Shown here in pieces: positions 26,229-36,021 of a DNA stretch of 64,000 nt (its first letter is position 1; every line of letters begins with the position of its first letter). The DNA is from Kofleriaceae bacterium. GTDB taxonomy: Bacteria; Myxococcota_A; Polyangia; Haliangiales; Haliangiaceae. The notes under the pieces were generated by a model. That model did no database searches, had not been told where the DNA came from, and saw only the letters and a list, made by a program, of their open reading frames with translations. A program made the position numbers and the translations under genes. Where the stretch lies: the NCBI GenBank assembly GCA_020633495.1, contig JACKDR010000024.1, positions 61,734 through 125,733 of the forward strand, read 5' to 3'.

Positions 26229-28814
26229 ATGAAGCCAAGGCGACGCCCTCGACCCACCCTCTTCCACCTCGCGCTCCCCGGCGCCCTGCTGACCGGCGTG
26301 CTCGCCGCCCCGCAGGCCGCGCACGCGAGCTCCTACTGCCCGGTCCCGACCATGGAGCTGTGCCGCAACCACGACTACCTCGACTCGATCTGCGGCCAGG
26401 CGCAGCGCGAGGACGGCTCGACCTGCGCCACCCTGCTCGGAGACGACTTCGAGGTCCGCTACGAGCAGGGCGTCGACGACGGCTGGATGGACGACCGCAT
26501 GTCGCCGGACACCATCGGCGGCGGCATCATGAGCGCGGTCGTCGAGCCCGAGGATCATCGCACCAAGACCGCGGGCGGCGGCGGCGACACCTACAAGGGC
26601 TTCCGCGAGCGCTACCGCGTCCAGCGCCTACGCGGCGATCTGTGGTCGCTGTTCTCGCGCTTCCTGTGGAGCAGCAACGGCGACCAGGTCGCGTCGTGCA
26701 CCGAGTACACGTTCGAGAAGTACCTCGACGTCAGCCGCTACGAGGACGCGGTCGCCGGCGTCGGCAGCGACTTCCGCGCCGCGGTCGACGTCGCCTACGG
26801 CCCGGCCACCAGCGAGGCGTCGATCGGCACCCGCCACCTCGCGGATCCGGAGCTCTACGGCACCGGCCACCGCGGGTTCGGCACCATGTTCGGCGCCGAC
26901 GGCGCGCCGCGCGCCAAGAACGCCTTCATCGCGATGGGCTCGCAGCCCGCGGTGGTCCAGCTGCTCCAGCAGCACTTCAGCTCGCCCCTGTTCGCCGACG
27001 ACGCCATGCTCGACCGCGTCGACCGGGCCACCCACTACGAGGGGGTCACCGAGACCTGGGCGTGGCACGACGCGATGCGGACCAGCATGTCGACGATGCA
27101 CCGGCGGCGCCCGGTGTTGGACGGCTACATCCAGGTCAAGACGCCATGGGGTACGGCGCGGATGCCCCACTACGCGCAGGACGGCTACGCCGACGAGGAG
27201 CTCGACTACCTCCACGGCCTGCAGCAGCGCCTGGCCGACAAGGTCCGCGAGCTGCTGTCGATCCAGGCGCCGCCGTGCGCCAAGCCCGAGGTCGGCAGCC
27301 CGCTCGACCAGTTCTTCTGGGCGGTCGATCCGCCGTACGACGCCGACGCCGGGCTGTTCGGACCCTACGACGCGCTCGGCCGGGGCGCGCCGATGTCCCA
27401 GACCGATCCTCGCTACAACCTGCTCGCGGTCGGGACGCCGGTGATGTTCGACCTCGGCGGCACGGTGTCGTACGCGACCCCGACCTGCAACCAGCAGATC
27501 GCGAGCACCGGCCGCGGCGCGGCGCTGCTCGAGGAGATCGGCGCGCTCCTGACCGAGGCCGACACGTGGGGCTGCCTCGACAGCGGCACGACGCCCTGTG
27601 ACTGGTCGCCGCGCGGCTTCTACTTCGCCACCACCGGCGGCTTTGCCGAGGCCACCGAGTCGACGTACCAGACCTGCCTCCAGTCGGTGCCGACGTCGAC
27701 CGACCTCTCGGGCATCGCCGACGTGGCGTGGCGGGTGCCGCTGGCGCCGATCAACAACTGCCCGCTCCTGCGCGACGGCAGCTACGACCGGGCCTGCCGC
27801 GACATCACCCGCATCGGCGACGACTACAGCGCGGACGGCCACGGCTACACCAGCTCGACCACCGATCTCGAGCGCTACTTCGACGACGCCGCGACGTTCC
27901 GGGCCAAGCTGGCAGAGTTCGCCAAGGCGGCGGCCGAGCGCCACGTCCGCGAGCTGCCGGGCGCGCCGCTGGTCAACCCGGCGACCGGCAAGGTGCGCCC
28001 GCCCGGCCACAGCTTCAGCGGCGGCGACACGCTGGGCAACAACTACTTCGGGCTCACCTACGCCTACGGCACCACGTACTCCAACCCGGGCGGCTACGCG
28101 GGCTGCAGCACGAGCAGCCGGTTCGCCAGCGACGCCAGCACCGACGTCCGGATCTTCGACAAGGACTTCCCGCTGCTCGGCGTCCATGCCGAGGCCGCGC
28201 CCGCCGGCGACTCGGTCACGGTCAAGATCCTCGGCAACGAGGTGCCGGCCGAGGACCTGGTGCCGGGCGCGCCGATGAACTTCGCGACCCCGACGCTGAG
28301 CGAGGGCGCGAGCTTCTGGTTCACCGTGCTGGGGGTGCCCATCAAGGTCGAGCTCGGCCTCGCCGGCCAGGCCGGCGTGACCGTCGCCCAGCAGGCGACC
28401 ACGTCGTGCAGCAGCGGCCGCCCGACGTTCGACGTCGCCGCACAGGTGACGCCGTGGTTCGGCGTCGACGGCTTCGCCACCGCCGCGGTCGACGCGCTGG
28501 TGGTGCGCGCCGGGGTCAAGGGCCAGATCGCCATCCTGCACGGCGCGCTGCCGTTCGTCGCCGGCGCCGAGGTCCACGCCAAGCCCGACGCCCCCACCGA
28601 GGATGTCTTCCACGCCCGGGCCGAGATCGGCCTCGAGCTGAGCACGCTGTCGGGACGCATCGCCGCGTTCGCCGAGCTCGGCGTGTGCCCGTTCTGCACC
28701 GGCGCCGAGGGCACGATCATCTCGTGGCAGGGCCCGGCCTGGAACGAGCCGCTGGCCAGCTACGACTACGCGATCAGCCTCGCCGATCTCGACCTGGTCT
28801 TCGACAGCCACTAG
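26229..28814 (+). CDS. large secreted protein of unknown function
   Basis: 861 residues from the ATG at 26229. The signal peptide (LFHLALPGALLTGVLAAPQAAHA) is followed by a mature start with Cys (SSYCPVPTMELCRNHDYLDSICGQ) and several later Cys pairs. No known domain is recognised. The C-terminal third alternates strand-like segments (VKIELGLAGQAG-type, FVAGAEVHAKPDA, IAAFAELGVCPFC) that could form a barrel or lipid-binding sheet. It is followed by tandem hairpins and then a HEAT-repeat protein on the same strand. Its function is not known; the pair may act together at the envelope. Confidence 0.75.
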   Translation: MKPRRRPRPTLFHLALPGALLTGVLAAPQAAHASSYCPVPTMELCRNHDYLDSICGQAQREDGSTCATLLGDDFEVRYEQGVDDGWMDDRMSPDTIGGGIMSAVVEPEDHRTKTAGGGGDTYKGFRERYRVQRLRGDLWSLFSRFLWSSNGDQVASCTEYTFEKYLDVSRYEDAVAGVGSDFRAAVDVAYGPATSEASIGTRHLADPELYGTGHRGFGTMFGADGAPRAKNAFIAMGSQPAVVQLLQQHFSSPLFADDAMLDRVDRATHYEGVTETWAWHDAMRTSMSTMHRRRPVLDGYIQVKTPWGTARMPHYAQDGYADEELDYLHGLQQRLADKVRELLSIQAPPCAKPEVGSPLDQFFWAVDPPYDADAGLFGPYDALGRGAPMSQTDPRYNLLAVGTPVMFDLGGTVSYATPTCNQQIASTGRGAALLEEIGALLTEADTWGCLDSGTTPCDWSPRGFYFATTGGFAEATESTYQTCLQSVPTSTDLSGIADVAWRVPLAPINNCPLLRDGSYDRACRDITRIGDDYSADGHGYTSSTTDLERYFDDAATFRAKLAEFAKAAAERHVRELPGAPLVNPATGKVRPPGHSFSGGDTLGNNYFGLTYAYGTTYSNPGGYAGCSTSSRFASDASTDVRIFDKDFPLLGVHAEAAPAGDSVTVKILGNEVPAEDLVPGAPMNFATPTLSEGASFWFTVLGVPIKVELGLAGQAGVTVAQQATTSCSSGRPTFDVAAQVTPWFGVDGFATAAVDALVVRAGVKGQIAILHGALPFVAGAEVHAKPDAPTEDVFHARAEIGLELSTLSGRIAAFAELGVCPFCTGAEGTIISWQGPAWNEPLASYDYAISLADLDLVFDSH

Positions 28815-28831
28815 CCGGGCGCGGTGCGCGA

Positions 28832-28883
28832 GAGGAGGCGCCGACGCGCCTCCTCCTGCGGGCCACCGACGCCGGTGGCCCGC
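28832..28883. terminator. two tandem perfect hairpins
   Basis: Stem 1: GAGGAGGCGC / GCGCCTCCTC (28832-28855) with loop CGAC. Stem 2: GCGGGCCACCG / CGGTGGCCCGC (28858-28883) with loop ACGC. They start 18 bases after the stop at 28814. There is no T-tract. Confidence 0.55.
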
Positions 28884-28956
28884 GCCGCGCGCCTCGTTCG
28901 TCCCCGTTCCGTCCTCTTCCGTATCCGTTCCGACCACTCGCCGACAGGAGCTCTCC

Positions 28957-30906
28957 GTGGCCGACTCGCCCGCCCCTCGCCTCTCTCGCCGTCGCCCCCG
29001 GCTCGCCGCCGCGGTCGTCGCCGCCGTCGTCGTCGCGGCCGTCGTCGCCGCCGTCGTCGTGCTGGCAGGGCGGCCCCCCGCGACCGCCGCCGACCGCGCC
29101 GCCGCCGACCGCGGCTTTCGCTGGCCGGTCGGGACCGAGCGCGTCTACCGGCTGTCGCTGCGCGCCGACCAGCGCGCCGCGATGATGCCCGACGTCCACG
29201 ACGCCGCGCCGGCGACCCGGGTCGGCGGCGACCTCGCGCTCGACGCGCTGGTCGCGATGCGCGCGGTCCGCACCACCGCGCGCGGCGTCGTGGTCGCGAT
29301 CTCGTTCACCCGCGTCGACACCGCGGATCTCGATCTCACCGGCGCCGACGTCTTCGCGTCGCTGGACGACGCCCGCGCCCAGCTGATCGGCCCCGAGCTC
29401 GAGGTCGAGCTGGCGCCGTCGGGCCAGATCCTCGGGCTGGCGGCCGCCGTCGACGCGCCGCCGGTGTTCGACGCGCTCGTGCAGGTGGTCACCGAGGAGA
29501 TCGAGGTGGTCCTCGGCGCCGGCGACGCGTGGTCGACCGAGCAGGCGACCACGCTCGGCCGCGGCGGCGTGGCCTACCAGGTGACCGCCTGCGATCACCC
29601 CGACCAGCTGTGCGCCGACCGGCGCCGCGGCCGGTTCGATCGCCTGCAGGGCCTGGCCGTCGACGACGTGGTCCAGGACGTGACCTCGCGGTACGCCGTC
29701 GTCGTCGATCCGGCGCGCGGCGCGCTGCTGCGCGTCGCCGGCGACGAGCACGTCGCGATCGCGCCGGCGGCGCGGCCGGACGATCGACTCCGCGAGACCT
29801 CGCGGACCCTGAGCTTCGAGCTGGTCGACGAGCACCCGGCGACGCGGCCGGCGCCGCCCCCCGGCGCCGCCACCGCCGCGCGGCGCGCCGTCGCGCCCGG
29901 CGAGCCCCTGGTCGGGTCCGGCGACGACGCCCGGCTCGCCCAGCGCATCGACGGCCTGACCGCCGCCGAGCTGACCGACCTGCTGCGCAAGTTCGGCGAC
30001 GGCGGCACAATGCCCGACCACAGCCGCTTCATGTGGCGCGCCACCGCGCTGGTCGCGACCGACCCCGCGGCCCGGGCCGCCCTCGCCGCGCTGTTCGCGC
30101 GCCCCGAGACCGGGGCGATGGGCCGCCTGCTCGTCACCGACATCCTGGTGTCCGCCGGCAGCCCCGAGGCGCAGCAGGTGCTGCGCCGGCTGATCGACGA
30201 CGGCGCGCCGGGCGACGCGCCGCCGGTCGCCGCGCTGATGGCCCGCACCGCGATGATCCAGACGCCGACCGCCGAGACCGCGCGCTGGCTCGCCGATCGC
30301 TACGCCGCCGCCGGCGCCGACGACCCGAGCAAGCGCGCCATGACCTACGCCCTGGGCGCGATCGCCGGCCGCCTGGTCGATGATGACGGCGCGCGCACGC
30401 CGCAGGCCCAGGCGATCGCCCGGCAGCTGCGCGCCGAGCTCGACGCCACCGCCGATCCGACCCACGCCCGCTGGCTGCTGGGCGCGCTGGGCAACGCCGG
30501 CGACCCGGCCCAGGTCGACGCGATCGTGCCGTACCTCGCGAGCGACGACCCGGCCTCGGTCCGCGCCGCGCTGACCGCGCTGCGCCGGACCCCCGACGAC
30601 GACGCGACGTCGCGGGTCATCGCCCTGCTCGCCGACCCGGGCCGCGGCGCGGTCCACGTCGACGCGCTGCGCCTCCTGACCGGGTACCACCTCGACGCCG
30701 CGCGCTTCGACGACGTCATGGCCGCGGCGCGCGCGGCGGCGCCCGACCAGGGCTACCGCGCCGCGCTGTTCGACCTCGCGATGGCGCGCGACGGCGAGTT
30801 CCCCGACCAGACCGTCGCCGCGCTGCGCTGGCTCGCCGCCGAGCCGGTCGACGACGCCCGGCTGCGCGCCCGCATCGACGGCGCCCTGGCCGAGCACGGC
30901 GGCTGA
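28957..30906 (+). CDS. HEAT-repeat protein with N-terminal membrane anchor
   Basis: 649 residues starting at a GTG. One N-terminal transmembrane or signal helix (LAAAVVAAVVVAAVVAAVVVLAG) is followed by a beta-rich domain opening FRWPVGTERVYRLSL, and a C-terminal half made of HEAT-like helical pairs (AQVDAIVPYLASDDPASVRAALTALRR). The order of a G..Y.. opening strand, sheet and helical superhelix loosely recalls the vitellogenin N-terminal lipid-transfer module; this is by eye and weak. It follows the secreted 861-residue protein and may be co-regulated. Confidence 0.65.
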   Translation: MADSPAPRLSRRRPRLAAAVVAAVVVAAVVAAVVVLAGRPPATAADRAAADRGFRWPVGTERVYRLSLRADQRAAMMPDVHDAAPATRVGGDLALDALVAMRAVRTTARGVVVAISFTRVDTADLDLTGADVFASLDDARAQLIGPELEVELAPSGQILGLAAAVDAPPVFDALVQVVTEEIEVVLGAGDAWSTEQATTLGRGGVAYQVTACDHPDQLCADRRRGRFDRLQGLAVDDVVQDVTSRYAVVVDPARGALLRVAGDEHVAIAPAARPDDRLRETSRTLSFELVDEHPATRPAPPPGAATAARRAVAPGEPLVGSGDDARLAQRIDGLTAAELTDLLRKFGDGGTMPDHSRFMWRATALVATDPAARAALAALFARPETGAMGRLLVTDILVSAGSPEAQQVLRRLIDDGAPGDAPPVAALMARTAMIQTPTAETARWLADRYAAAGADDPSKRAMTYALGAIAGRLVDDDGARTPQAQAIARQLRAELDATADPTHARWLLGALGNAGDPAQVDAIVPYLASDDPASVRAALTALRRTPDDDATSRVIALLADPGRGAVHVDALRLLTGYHLDAARFDDVMAAARAAAPDQGYRAALFDLAMARDGEFPDQTVAALRWLAAEPVDDARLRARIDGALAEHGG

Positions 30907-30919
30907 CCGCGGCCGGTCA
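30904..30919. terminator. bidirectional hairpin joining two convergent stops
   Basis: TGACCG (30904-30909) pairs with CGGTCA (30914-30919) across a CGGC loop. Both TGA stops of the convergent genes are in the stem. Confidence 0.4.
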
Positions 30920-31924
30920 CGCGCCGGCGACCGCGATCGTGACGACGCGCCCGAGCAACCACCAGGCCGCGACGCCGCCGAGGGCGTAGCAGGCGACGCG
31001 GTGGGCGCGCGGCCCGACCGCGGGGTGGCCGGCGACCAGCCGGCGGCCCAGCCGCACCAGCAGCACCACCGTCGCCACCACCGCGAGCTGGCCGACCTCG
31101 ACGCCGAGGTTGAACCAGACCAGGCTCGACGCGAGCGACGCCCGCGGCAGGCCGAGGTCGCCGAGCGCGCCGGCGAAGCCGAGGCCGTGGACCAGGCCGA
31201 AGCCGGCGGCGGCCAGCCACGGCCAGCGCCGGATCACGGTGGGCTCGCGGTGGGTGGCCTCGCGCGCCACCAGCAGCACGCTGGCCGCGATGCAGGCCTC
31301 GACCGGCGCCGCGGCGACGCCGACGACGCCGAGCGCGGCGAGCGCCAGGGTCAGCGAGTGCGCCGCGGTGAACGCGCTGATCGTGGCCAGCAGGCGACGA
31401 TCGAGCACCCCGTCGAGCACCAGCAGCAGGCCGATCACGAACGCGAGGTGATCGAGGCCGCCGAGGATGTGCGCGACGCCGAGCGCCAGCCACGGCCGCC
31501 ACGCCCGCGGCGGCGGGGCACCGAGGTCGACGCTCGGCGCGTCGGCGCCGACGATCCACTCGGCGCGCGCGCCGTCGCGCCGGGTCACCTGGACCACCGT
31601 GCGCATCGACCGCCCGTGCATGCCGCGCACCACGAGCGGGCCGGCCAGGCCCTCGGCGCAGCGCAGCCGGGCGCCGTCGCGATCGGCCACGCAGCCCGCG
31701 GGCCACACGATCGTCACGTCGGTGGACTCGCCGAGGTTGTCGACGGGCGCCACGAAGCGCACGGCGTAGTCGCCGGGGCCGACCTCGACCAGCGCCAGGA
31801 CACCCGGGCGCAGATCGTGGGCCGCGGCGCGCCCGCCGGCGATCACCGCGAGCGCGAGCCAGGCCGCGCCGATCGCGGCGACCGCCGCGGCGACGCCGCG
31901 CCGGGGACGAAGGCGGCGGGTCAC
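30917..31924 (-). CDS. HupE/UreJ-like membrane protein
   Basis: 335 residues from a GTG overlapping the upstream stop (GTGA at 31921-31924). The signal helix (VAAAVAAIGAAWLALAVIAGGRAAAHD) is followed by a periplasmic beta domain and then six or so transmembrane helices. The HupE/UreJ_2 signature is visible as LGVAHILGGLDHLAFVIGLLL, then FTAAHSLTLALAALG, then GLVHGLGFAGALGDLGLP, with conserved His residues that may bind metal. Family members are linked to nickel or cobalt transport, but this long form with an N-terminal domain is of unknown substrate. It is the third gene after the phosphoesterase and the PpiC-like protein. Confidence 0.8.
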   Translation of the reverse strand: MTRRLRPRRGVAAAVAAIGAAWLALAVIAGGRAAAHDLRPGVLALVEVGPGDYAVRFVAPVDNLGESTDVTIVWPAGCVADRDGARLRCAEGLAGPLVVRGMHGRSMRTVVQVTRRDGARAEWIVGADAPSVDLGAPPPRAWRPWLALGVAHILGGLDHLAFVIGLLLVLDGVLDRRLLATISAFTAAHSLTLALAALGVVGVAAAPVEACIAASVLLVAREATHREPTVIRRWPWLAAAGFGLVHGLGFAGALGDLGLPRASLASSLVWFNLGVEVGQLAVVATVVLLVRLGRRLVAGHPAVGPRAHRVACYALGGVAAWWLLGRVVTIAVAGA

Positions 31925-32832
31925 GGCCGGACGATCTCCCAGCCGGCGCGCTCGCGCCGCACCGCGGCGGCGACCGCGGCGTCGCTGCGGGCCTGGCGCC
32001 AGGCCTCGCGGACGTCGAGCCGCGCCGCGGCGAAGTCGGCCGCCCGGCCGGCGACGACGCGATCGACCCGCACCAGGTGCAGGCCGAACCGCGACCGCCG
32101 CCGCACCCAGGCGCCGGGGACCTGGTCGTCGAGGCCGGCCACGAACTCGTCGCCGAACGCGCGCGCGAGGTCGGCGAGCGGCCGGCCGCGGAACCGGTGG
32201 CCCGCCGCGAACCGATCGCCGAGGCCCTCGGGCGCGGCGCCAGCGGCGAGCGCCGCGGCGACGCCGTCGGCCCGGGCGGCGGCGGCGTCGTCGGTGCCGG
32301 CGACGAAGACGTGGGTGAAGTCGAGCCGCTCGGGGACGGTCCAGCGGTCGCGGTGGGCGGCGAACCAGGCCCGCAGCTCGGCCTCGGTCGGCTCGGGGAC
32401 GATCGTCGCCTGCGCGAGCACGTAGCTCATGCGCGACGCCAGGCGCTCGTGGATCATCGGATCGTCGCGGTCGAGGCCGCGCTCGAGCGCCTCGCGGTAC
32501 AGCAGCTCCTCGTCGATCCACGCCTCGGTCTCGGCGACGAGCTCGGCGGCGGTGGCCGCGCGCCCGAGGTGGCACTCGGCCCGGGCGGCGATCTGCGCTC
32601 GCGCCGCCGCGTCGACGACGATCGGCGCGCGCGCTGGCGGCGGCGCCATCGAGGTCGCGGCGACCGCCGCGCCGGCCGCCGCGGTCGCGACCACGACCGC
32701 GGGCCGCGACGCCCGCCGATCACCGCCGCGCCAGGCGTCGACCGCGAACAGGATCACCCCGATCGCGACGAAGTGGACCAGCGGCTCGCGGACGAGGCCG
32801 CGCCAGGCGGAGGTCGGCCGGACCACGCGCAC
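31921..32832 (-). CDS. parvulin (PpiC)-type peptidyl-prolyl isomerase, membrane-anchored
   Basis: 303 residues, GTG start 1 base after the upstream stop. One N-terminal transmembrane helix (FVAIGVILFAVDAW) leads to a SurA-N-like helical part (WIDEELLYREALERGLDRDDPMIHERL) and a parvulin domain (LDFTHVFVAG, then GLHLVRVDRVVAG). It should help folding of exported proteins. It sits between a secreted phosphoesterase and a HupE-like membrane protein; this pairing of PpiC-like and HupE-like proteins suggests it assists the latter. Confidence 0.8.
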   Translation of the reverse strand: MRVVRPTSAWRGLVREPLVHFVAIGVILFAVDAWRGGDRRASRPAVVVATAAAGAAVAATSMAPPPARAPIVVDAAARAQIAARAECHLGRAATAAELVAETEAWIDEELLYREALERGLDRDDPMIHERLASRMSYVLAQATIVPEPTEAELRAWFAAHRDRWTVPERLDFTHVFVAGTDDAAAARADGVAAALAAGAAPEGLGDRFAAGHRFRGRPLADLARAFGDEFVAGLDDQVPGAWVRRRSRFGLHLVRVDRVVAGRAADFAAARLDVREAWRQARSDAAVAAAVRRERAGWEIVRP

Positions 32833-32833
32833 G

Positions 32834-35005
32834 TCAGTCCGCCAGGGTCGGATCGTCGGGGCCGGTGGCGTCGACCGGGCCGTCGGGCACCGGGCGCGGC
32901 CGCGGCAGCCGGATCGGCAGTGGCAGCGTCGCGTTGATCCGGCGGGCCGTCGCCGCCGAGTCGACCACGGTGAAGCGCTGCAGCGGCGTGCGCGCGTGCA
33001 GGCCGCAGCTGTCGACGTCGGCGTACCACTCGTAGGTCGTGCCCGGCACGAGGCCCTCGACCACCACCGCGGTCGCGCCGGGCTCGGTCGGGTCGGCGTC
33101 GGCCACGACGAGGTCGCGGTACGGGCCGCCGAAGCCGCGCAGGTCGACGTCGAGGGTGAACTCGCTGTTGCCGTCGGTCTCGTAGCGGTCGAGGGTCGGC
33201 GAGTAGGTGCGCACGTCGATCGTGCCGCGGGCCGGCGAGAACTCCCACAGCCGCAGGTAGCCCTGGCCGCCGTCGGTGCGGCCCTGGTAGTCGGCGAGCA
33301 TCGAGTGGATCGCGTGGCCGTGGAAGGTGTCGACGCGGCGGCTCTCGGCGGCGATGTGGCCGCCGGTCATCAGGTGGACGTTGGGCAGGTCGCGCAGCGC
33401 GTCGTAGATCTGCCGGGCCTGCGGCCCGAAGTTGCCCCCCGAGCCCAGCAGGTAGTGGGTGTTGAGGATGCCGAAGGCGTCCGGGTGCATCGCGAAGATC
33501 GAGTGCGCCCACGCCAGCACCGCGGGATCCGGGTCGAGGTCGTACATCAGGCTCACGACCACGAAGTCGACGCCGCCGGCCGAGAACGTGACCCAGCTGT
33601 CGTCGTTCTTGGCGCCGTGGTGACCGCCGTAGTAGGCGCGGCCGGCGAAGCGGTCGACGCCGAAGTAGCGGTTGAACTTGGTGGTGTCGGGGACCGTGTT
33701 GCTGCCGAGCAGCTTGTTGTCGTGGTTGCCGATCGCCAGGCCGTACGGCATGCCGTCGGGGAGCTCGGCCTCGGGGGTCTCGAGCCGGCCCATCGCGGCG
33801 TCGGCGACGCCCCACTGGTACAGCTTGGGCTCGTTGTTGATGAGGTCGCCGTTGTGGATGACCCCGACGATGTTGTACTCGGCGCGGTGCTGGCGGACCC
33901 ATCGGGTCTGATCGTGGAAGTAGTGCTCGAGGTTGCGGCCCTCGAGCGTGTAGATCTGGGTGTCGGGCAGCACGACGATCGTGAAGTCGTCGGTGTCGTC
34001 GAGCGGCCGCAGGTGGTAGGTGACGTCGACCGGCGCCGGGGTCGCCAGCTCGAGCGCGACGTCGAGCGCGACGTCGGGGCCGTGCATCGCGCCGTCGACC
34101 GGGCTGGTCGCCGCGACCTCCGGCGGCGCGCCCTGGTCGAGCGCGACGTCGTCCGGGGTCCGCGTCGCGCCGGTGACGGTCAGCGGCGCGTCGCCGACGC
34201 TGTCGGCCGCGGTCGCGGGGTCGCCGCCGTCGTCGTCGAGGGCCCAGCGGCCGATCAGGCCGTCGCCCACCGCGATGGTCTGGTACATGCCGTCGACCAG
34301 CTCGTCGGCGGTGCGGGCGTAGCCCCAGACCCGGACCTCGTCGAGGGCGCCGGCCAGGTGGCCGTGGACCGTGCCGTCGGAGGCGACCGCGCCGCCGATC
34401 GCGAACGGGTGGATGCTGTCGGCGCGCGGCGTCGCGGTGGTCGCGGTCTCGCCGTCGAGCTCGCCGTCGAGGTAGACCCGCAGCGCCGCGCCGTCGAAGG
34501 TCATCGCGACGTGGTGCCAGACGCCCGGCGCGACCGCGGTGTGGCCGACCACCGGGTGGTTGCCGCCGGTGGCCAGGTCCTCGAAGTCGGCGCCGAGCAC
34601 GTCGCCCCACAGGCCGAAGGCGTAGTTGCAGTCGACGTTGCTGCCGTCGCCCTCGCCGAGGCCCTTGGCCGCGATCGGCACCATGCGCAGCCCGCCGGCG
34701 CCGCTGGTGAACGTCGTGCCGGCGCCGTCGCGCCGCAGCCAGGCCTCGACGGTGAAGCGATCGAGGCCCAGCTCGGGGCGCAGCGCGGTTCGCGCGACGT
34801 CGTCGACGCCATCGAAGACCAGCGCGCCGCCGGGGCCGGGGTCGTCGGCACAGGCAAGGCCGACGTCGCCGTCGACGCCCGCGTCGGGCGACGTGACGCC
34901 GACGTCGTCATCGCCAGCGGCGTGATCGGCGCAGCCGGCGGTCAGCCCTGCCAGCGGGACGGCGAGGCAGGACATCAGAGCGAGGGTTCGAGTCCGCGAC
35001 ATCAT
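32834..35005 (-). CDS. lipoprotein with LamG-like and metallophosphoesterase domains
   Basis: 723 residues from the ATG at 35005. The lipoprotein signal is LALMSCLAVPLAGLTAGC. Next are a concanavalin-A/LamG-like domain (ALVFDGVDDVARTAL through LDEVRVWGYARTADEL) and an Ig-like linker. A calcineurin-type phosphoesterase domain follows with its metal motifs in order: FTIVVLPDTQ, VIHNGDLIN, GNHDN and a later LMTGGH. A C-terminal FN3-like domain ends the protein (GTTYEWYADVDSCGLHAR). The substrate is unknown. It is the first gene of an operon with the PpiC- and HupE-like genes. Confidence 0.88.
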   Translation of the reverse strand: MMSRTRTLALMSCLAVPLAGLTAGCADHAAGDDDVGVTSPDAGVDGDVGLACADDPGPGGALVFDGVDDVARTALRPELGLDRFTVEAWLRRDGAGTTFTSGAGGLRMVPIAAKGLGEGDGSNVDCNYAFGLWGDVLGADFEDLATGGNHPVVGHTAVAPGVWHHVAMTFDGAALRVYLDGELDGETATTATPRADSIHPFAIGGAVASDGTVHGHLAGALDEVRVWGYARTADELVDGMYQTIAVGDGLIGRWALDDDGGDPATAADSVGDAPLTVTGATRTPDDVALDQGAPPEVAATSPVDGAMHGPDVALDVALELATPAPVDVTYHLRPLDDTDDFTIVVLPDTQIYTLEGRNLEHYFHDQTRWVRQHRAEYNIVGVIHNGDLINNEPKLYQWGVADAAMGRLETPEAELPDGMPYGLAIGNHDNKLLGSNTVPDTTKFNRYFGVDRFAGRAYYGGHHGAKNDDSWVTFSAGGVDFVVVSLMYDLDPDPAVLAWAHSIFAMHPDAFGILNTHYLLGSGGNFGPQARQIYDALRDLPNVHLMTGGHIAAESRRVDTFHGHAIHSMLADYQGRTDGGQGYLRLWEFSPARGTIDVRTYSPTLDRYETDGNSEFTLDVDLRGFGGPYRDLVVADADPTEPGATAVVVEGLVPGTTYEWYADVDSCGLHARTPLQRFTVVDSAATARRINATLPLPIRLPRPRPVPDGPVDATGPDDPTLAD

Positions 35006-35244
35006 GGGCGCCGACACAGCAAGCGGTGTGCCGCGCCGGATCCGACGTGACGCCGCACCCTTGGCGCCGGCGCCCCGCGCCGTTGCACGGGGGAGTCCGC
35101 ACCAGCGCAACCCGGCGCGTGCGCTCACGACCGGGCGCACGTGTAGCGTCCAGCGCCACACCCCGCGCCCCGTCGGCCGCGCCCGGGGGCGTGCTAGCGT
35201 GCCGCGATGCGACGGCTCCCTGGCGCGACGGCCGCGGTGCGCCC

Positions 35245-36021
35245 GTGGACGTGACCCTCGACTCGCCGCTGGCCGGCGGCGGCGCCAGCCGGATCCGCGT
35301 CCGCGACCTCGCCGGCGCCGGCGTGCCGGTCGTCCACCTCCACGGCGGCTGGGGCTACGACATCTACCCGGTCGACGCCGCGGCCCTGCCCGGCGCGCGC
35401 CTGGTGATCCCGGATCGCACCGGCTACGGCGCGTCGACCGCGATCGACGCGCTGCCGCCGCGGTTCCACGAGGCCGCCGCGATCGAGACCGAGCGCCTGC
35501 TCGACGCCCTGGGGATCGATCGCTGCGTCGTGTGGGGCCACAGCGACGGCGCCGTCATCGCCGCGCTGCTCGGGCTGCGCGATCCGGCGCGCTACCGCGG
35601 CCTGGTGCTCGAGGCGATCCACGTCGATCGCGCCAAGCCTGGCTCGCGCCAGTTCTTCACCGACATGGCCGAGGATCCGACCCGGTTCGGCCCGCGCGTC
35701 GCCGCCGTGCTCCACGGCGACCACGGCGACCGCTGGCAGGACGTCCTGCGCATGGGCGGCCGGGCCTGGCTGGCGATCGCGGCCCGCCCCGACGACGACT
35801 TCTACGGCGGCCGCCTCGCCGCGCTGGCGCCGCCGGTGCTGATCGTGCACGGCGCCGACGATCCGCGCACCGAGCCCGGCGAGCTCGACGCCCTGCGCCG
35901 CGCCCTGCCCGCCGCCGAGCTCGCGATCCTGCCCGACGGCGGCCACTGCCCGCACGCCCACCCGCGCACCGCCGCCGAGGTCACGGCCCGGATCGGCGCG
36001 TTCGTCGCCGCCCTGCCCTGA
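35245..36021 (+). CDS. alpha/beta hydrolase
   Basis: About 258 residues from the GTG at 35245 (a GTG at 35191 is possible; the frame further upstream looks non-coding and overlaps the divergent gene). The fold is clear: oxyanion motif HLHGGWGYDIYP, nucleophile elbow GHSDG with Ser, acid in HGADDPR, and catalytic His in GGHCPHAHP. It acts on an ester or amide substrate that cannot be named. The stop at 36021 abuts the first of four 107-bp tandem repeats. Confidence 0.82.
   Translation: MDVTLDSPLAGGGASRIRVRDLAGAGVPVVHLHGGWGYDIYPVDAAALPGARLVIPDRTGYGASTAIDALPPRFHEAAAIETERLLDALGIDRCVVWGHSDGAVIAALLGLRDPARYRGLVLEAIHVDRAKPGSRQFFTDMAEDPTRFGPRVAAVLHGDHGDRWQDVLRMGGRAWLAIAARPDDDFYGGRLAALAPPVLIVHGADDPRTEPGELDALRRALPAAELAILPDGGHCPHAHPRTAAEVTARIGAFVAALP

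Noticed and set aside
32429..35050. Long plus-strand frame (about 870 codons) over the phosphoesterase operon
   Set aside because: The product is Val/Arg/Asp-rich with no domain; the opposite strand has the metallophosphoesterase motifs.
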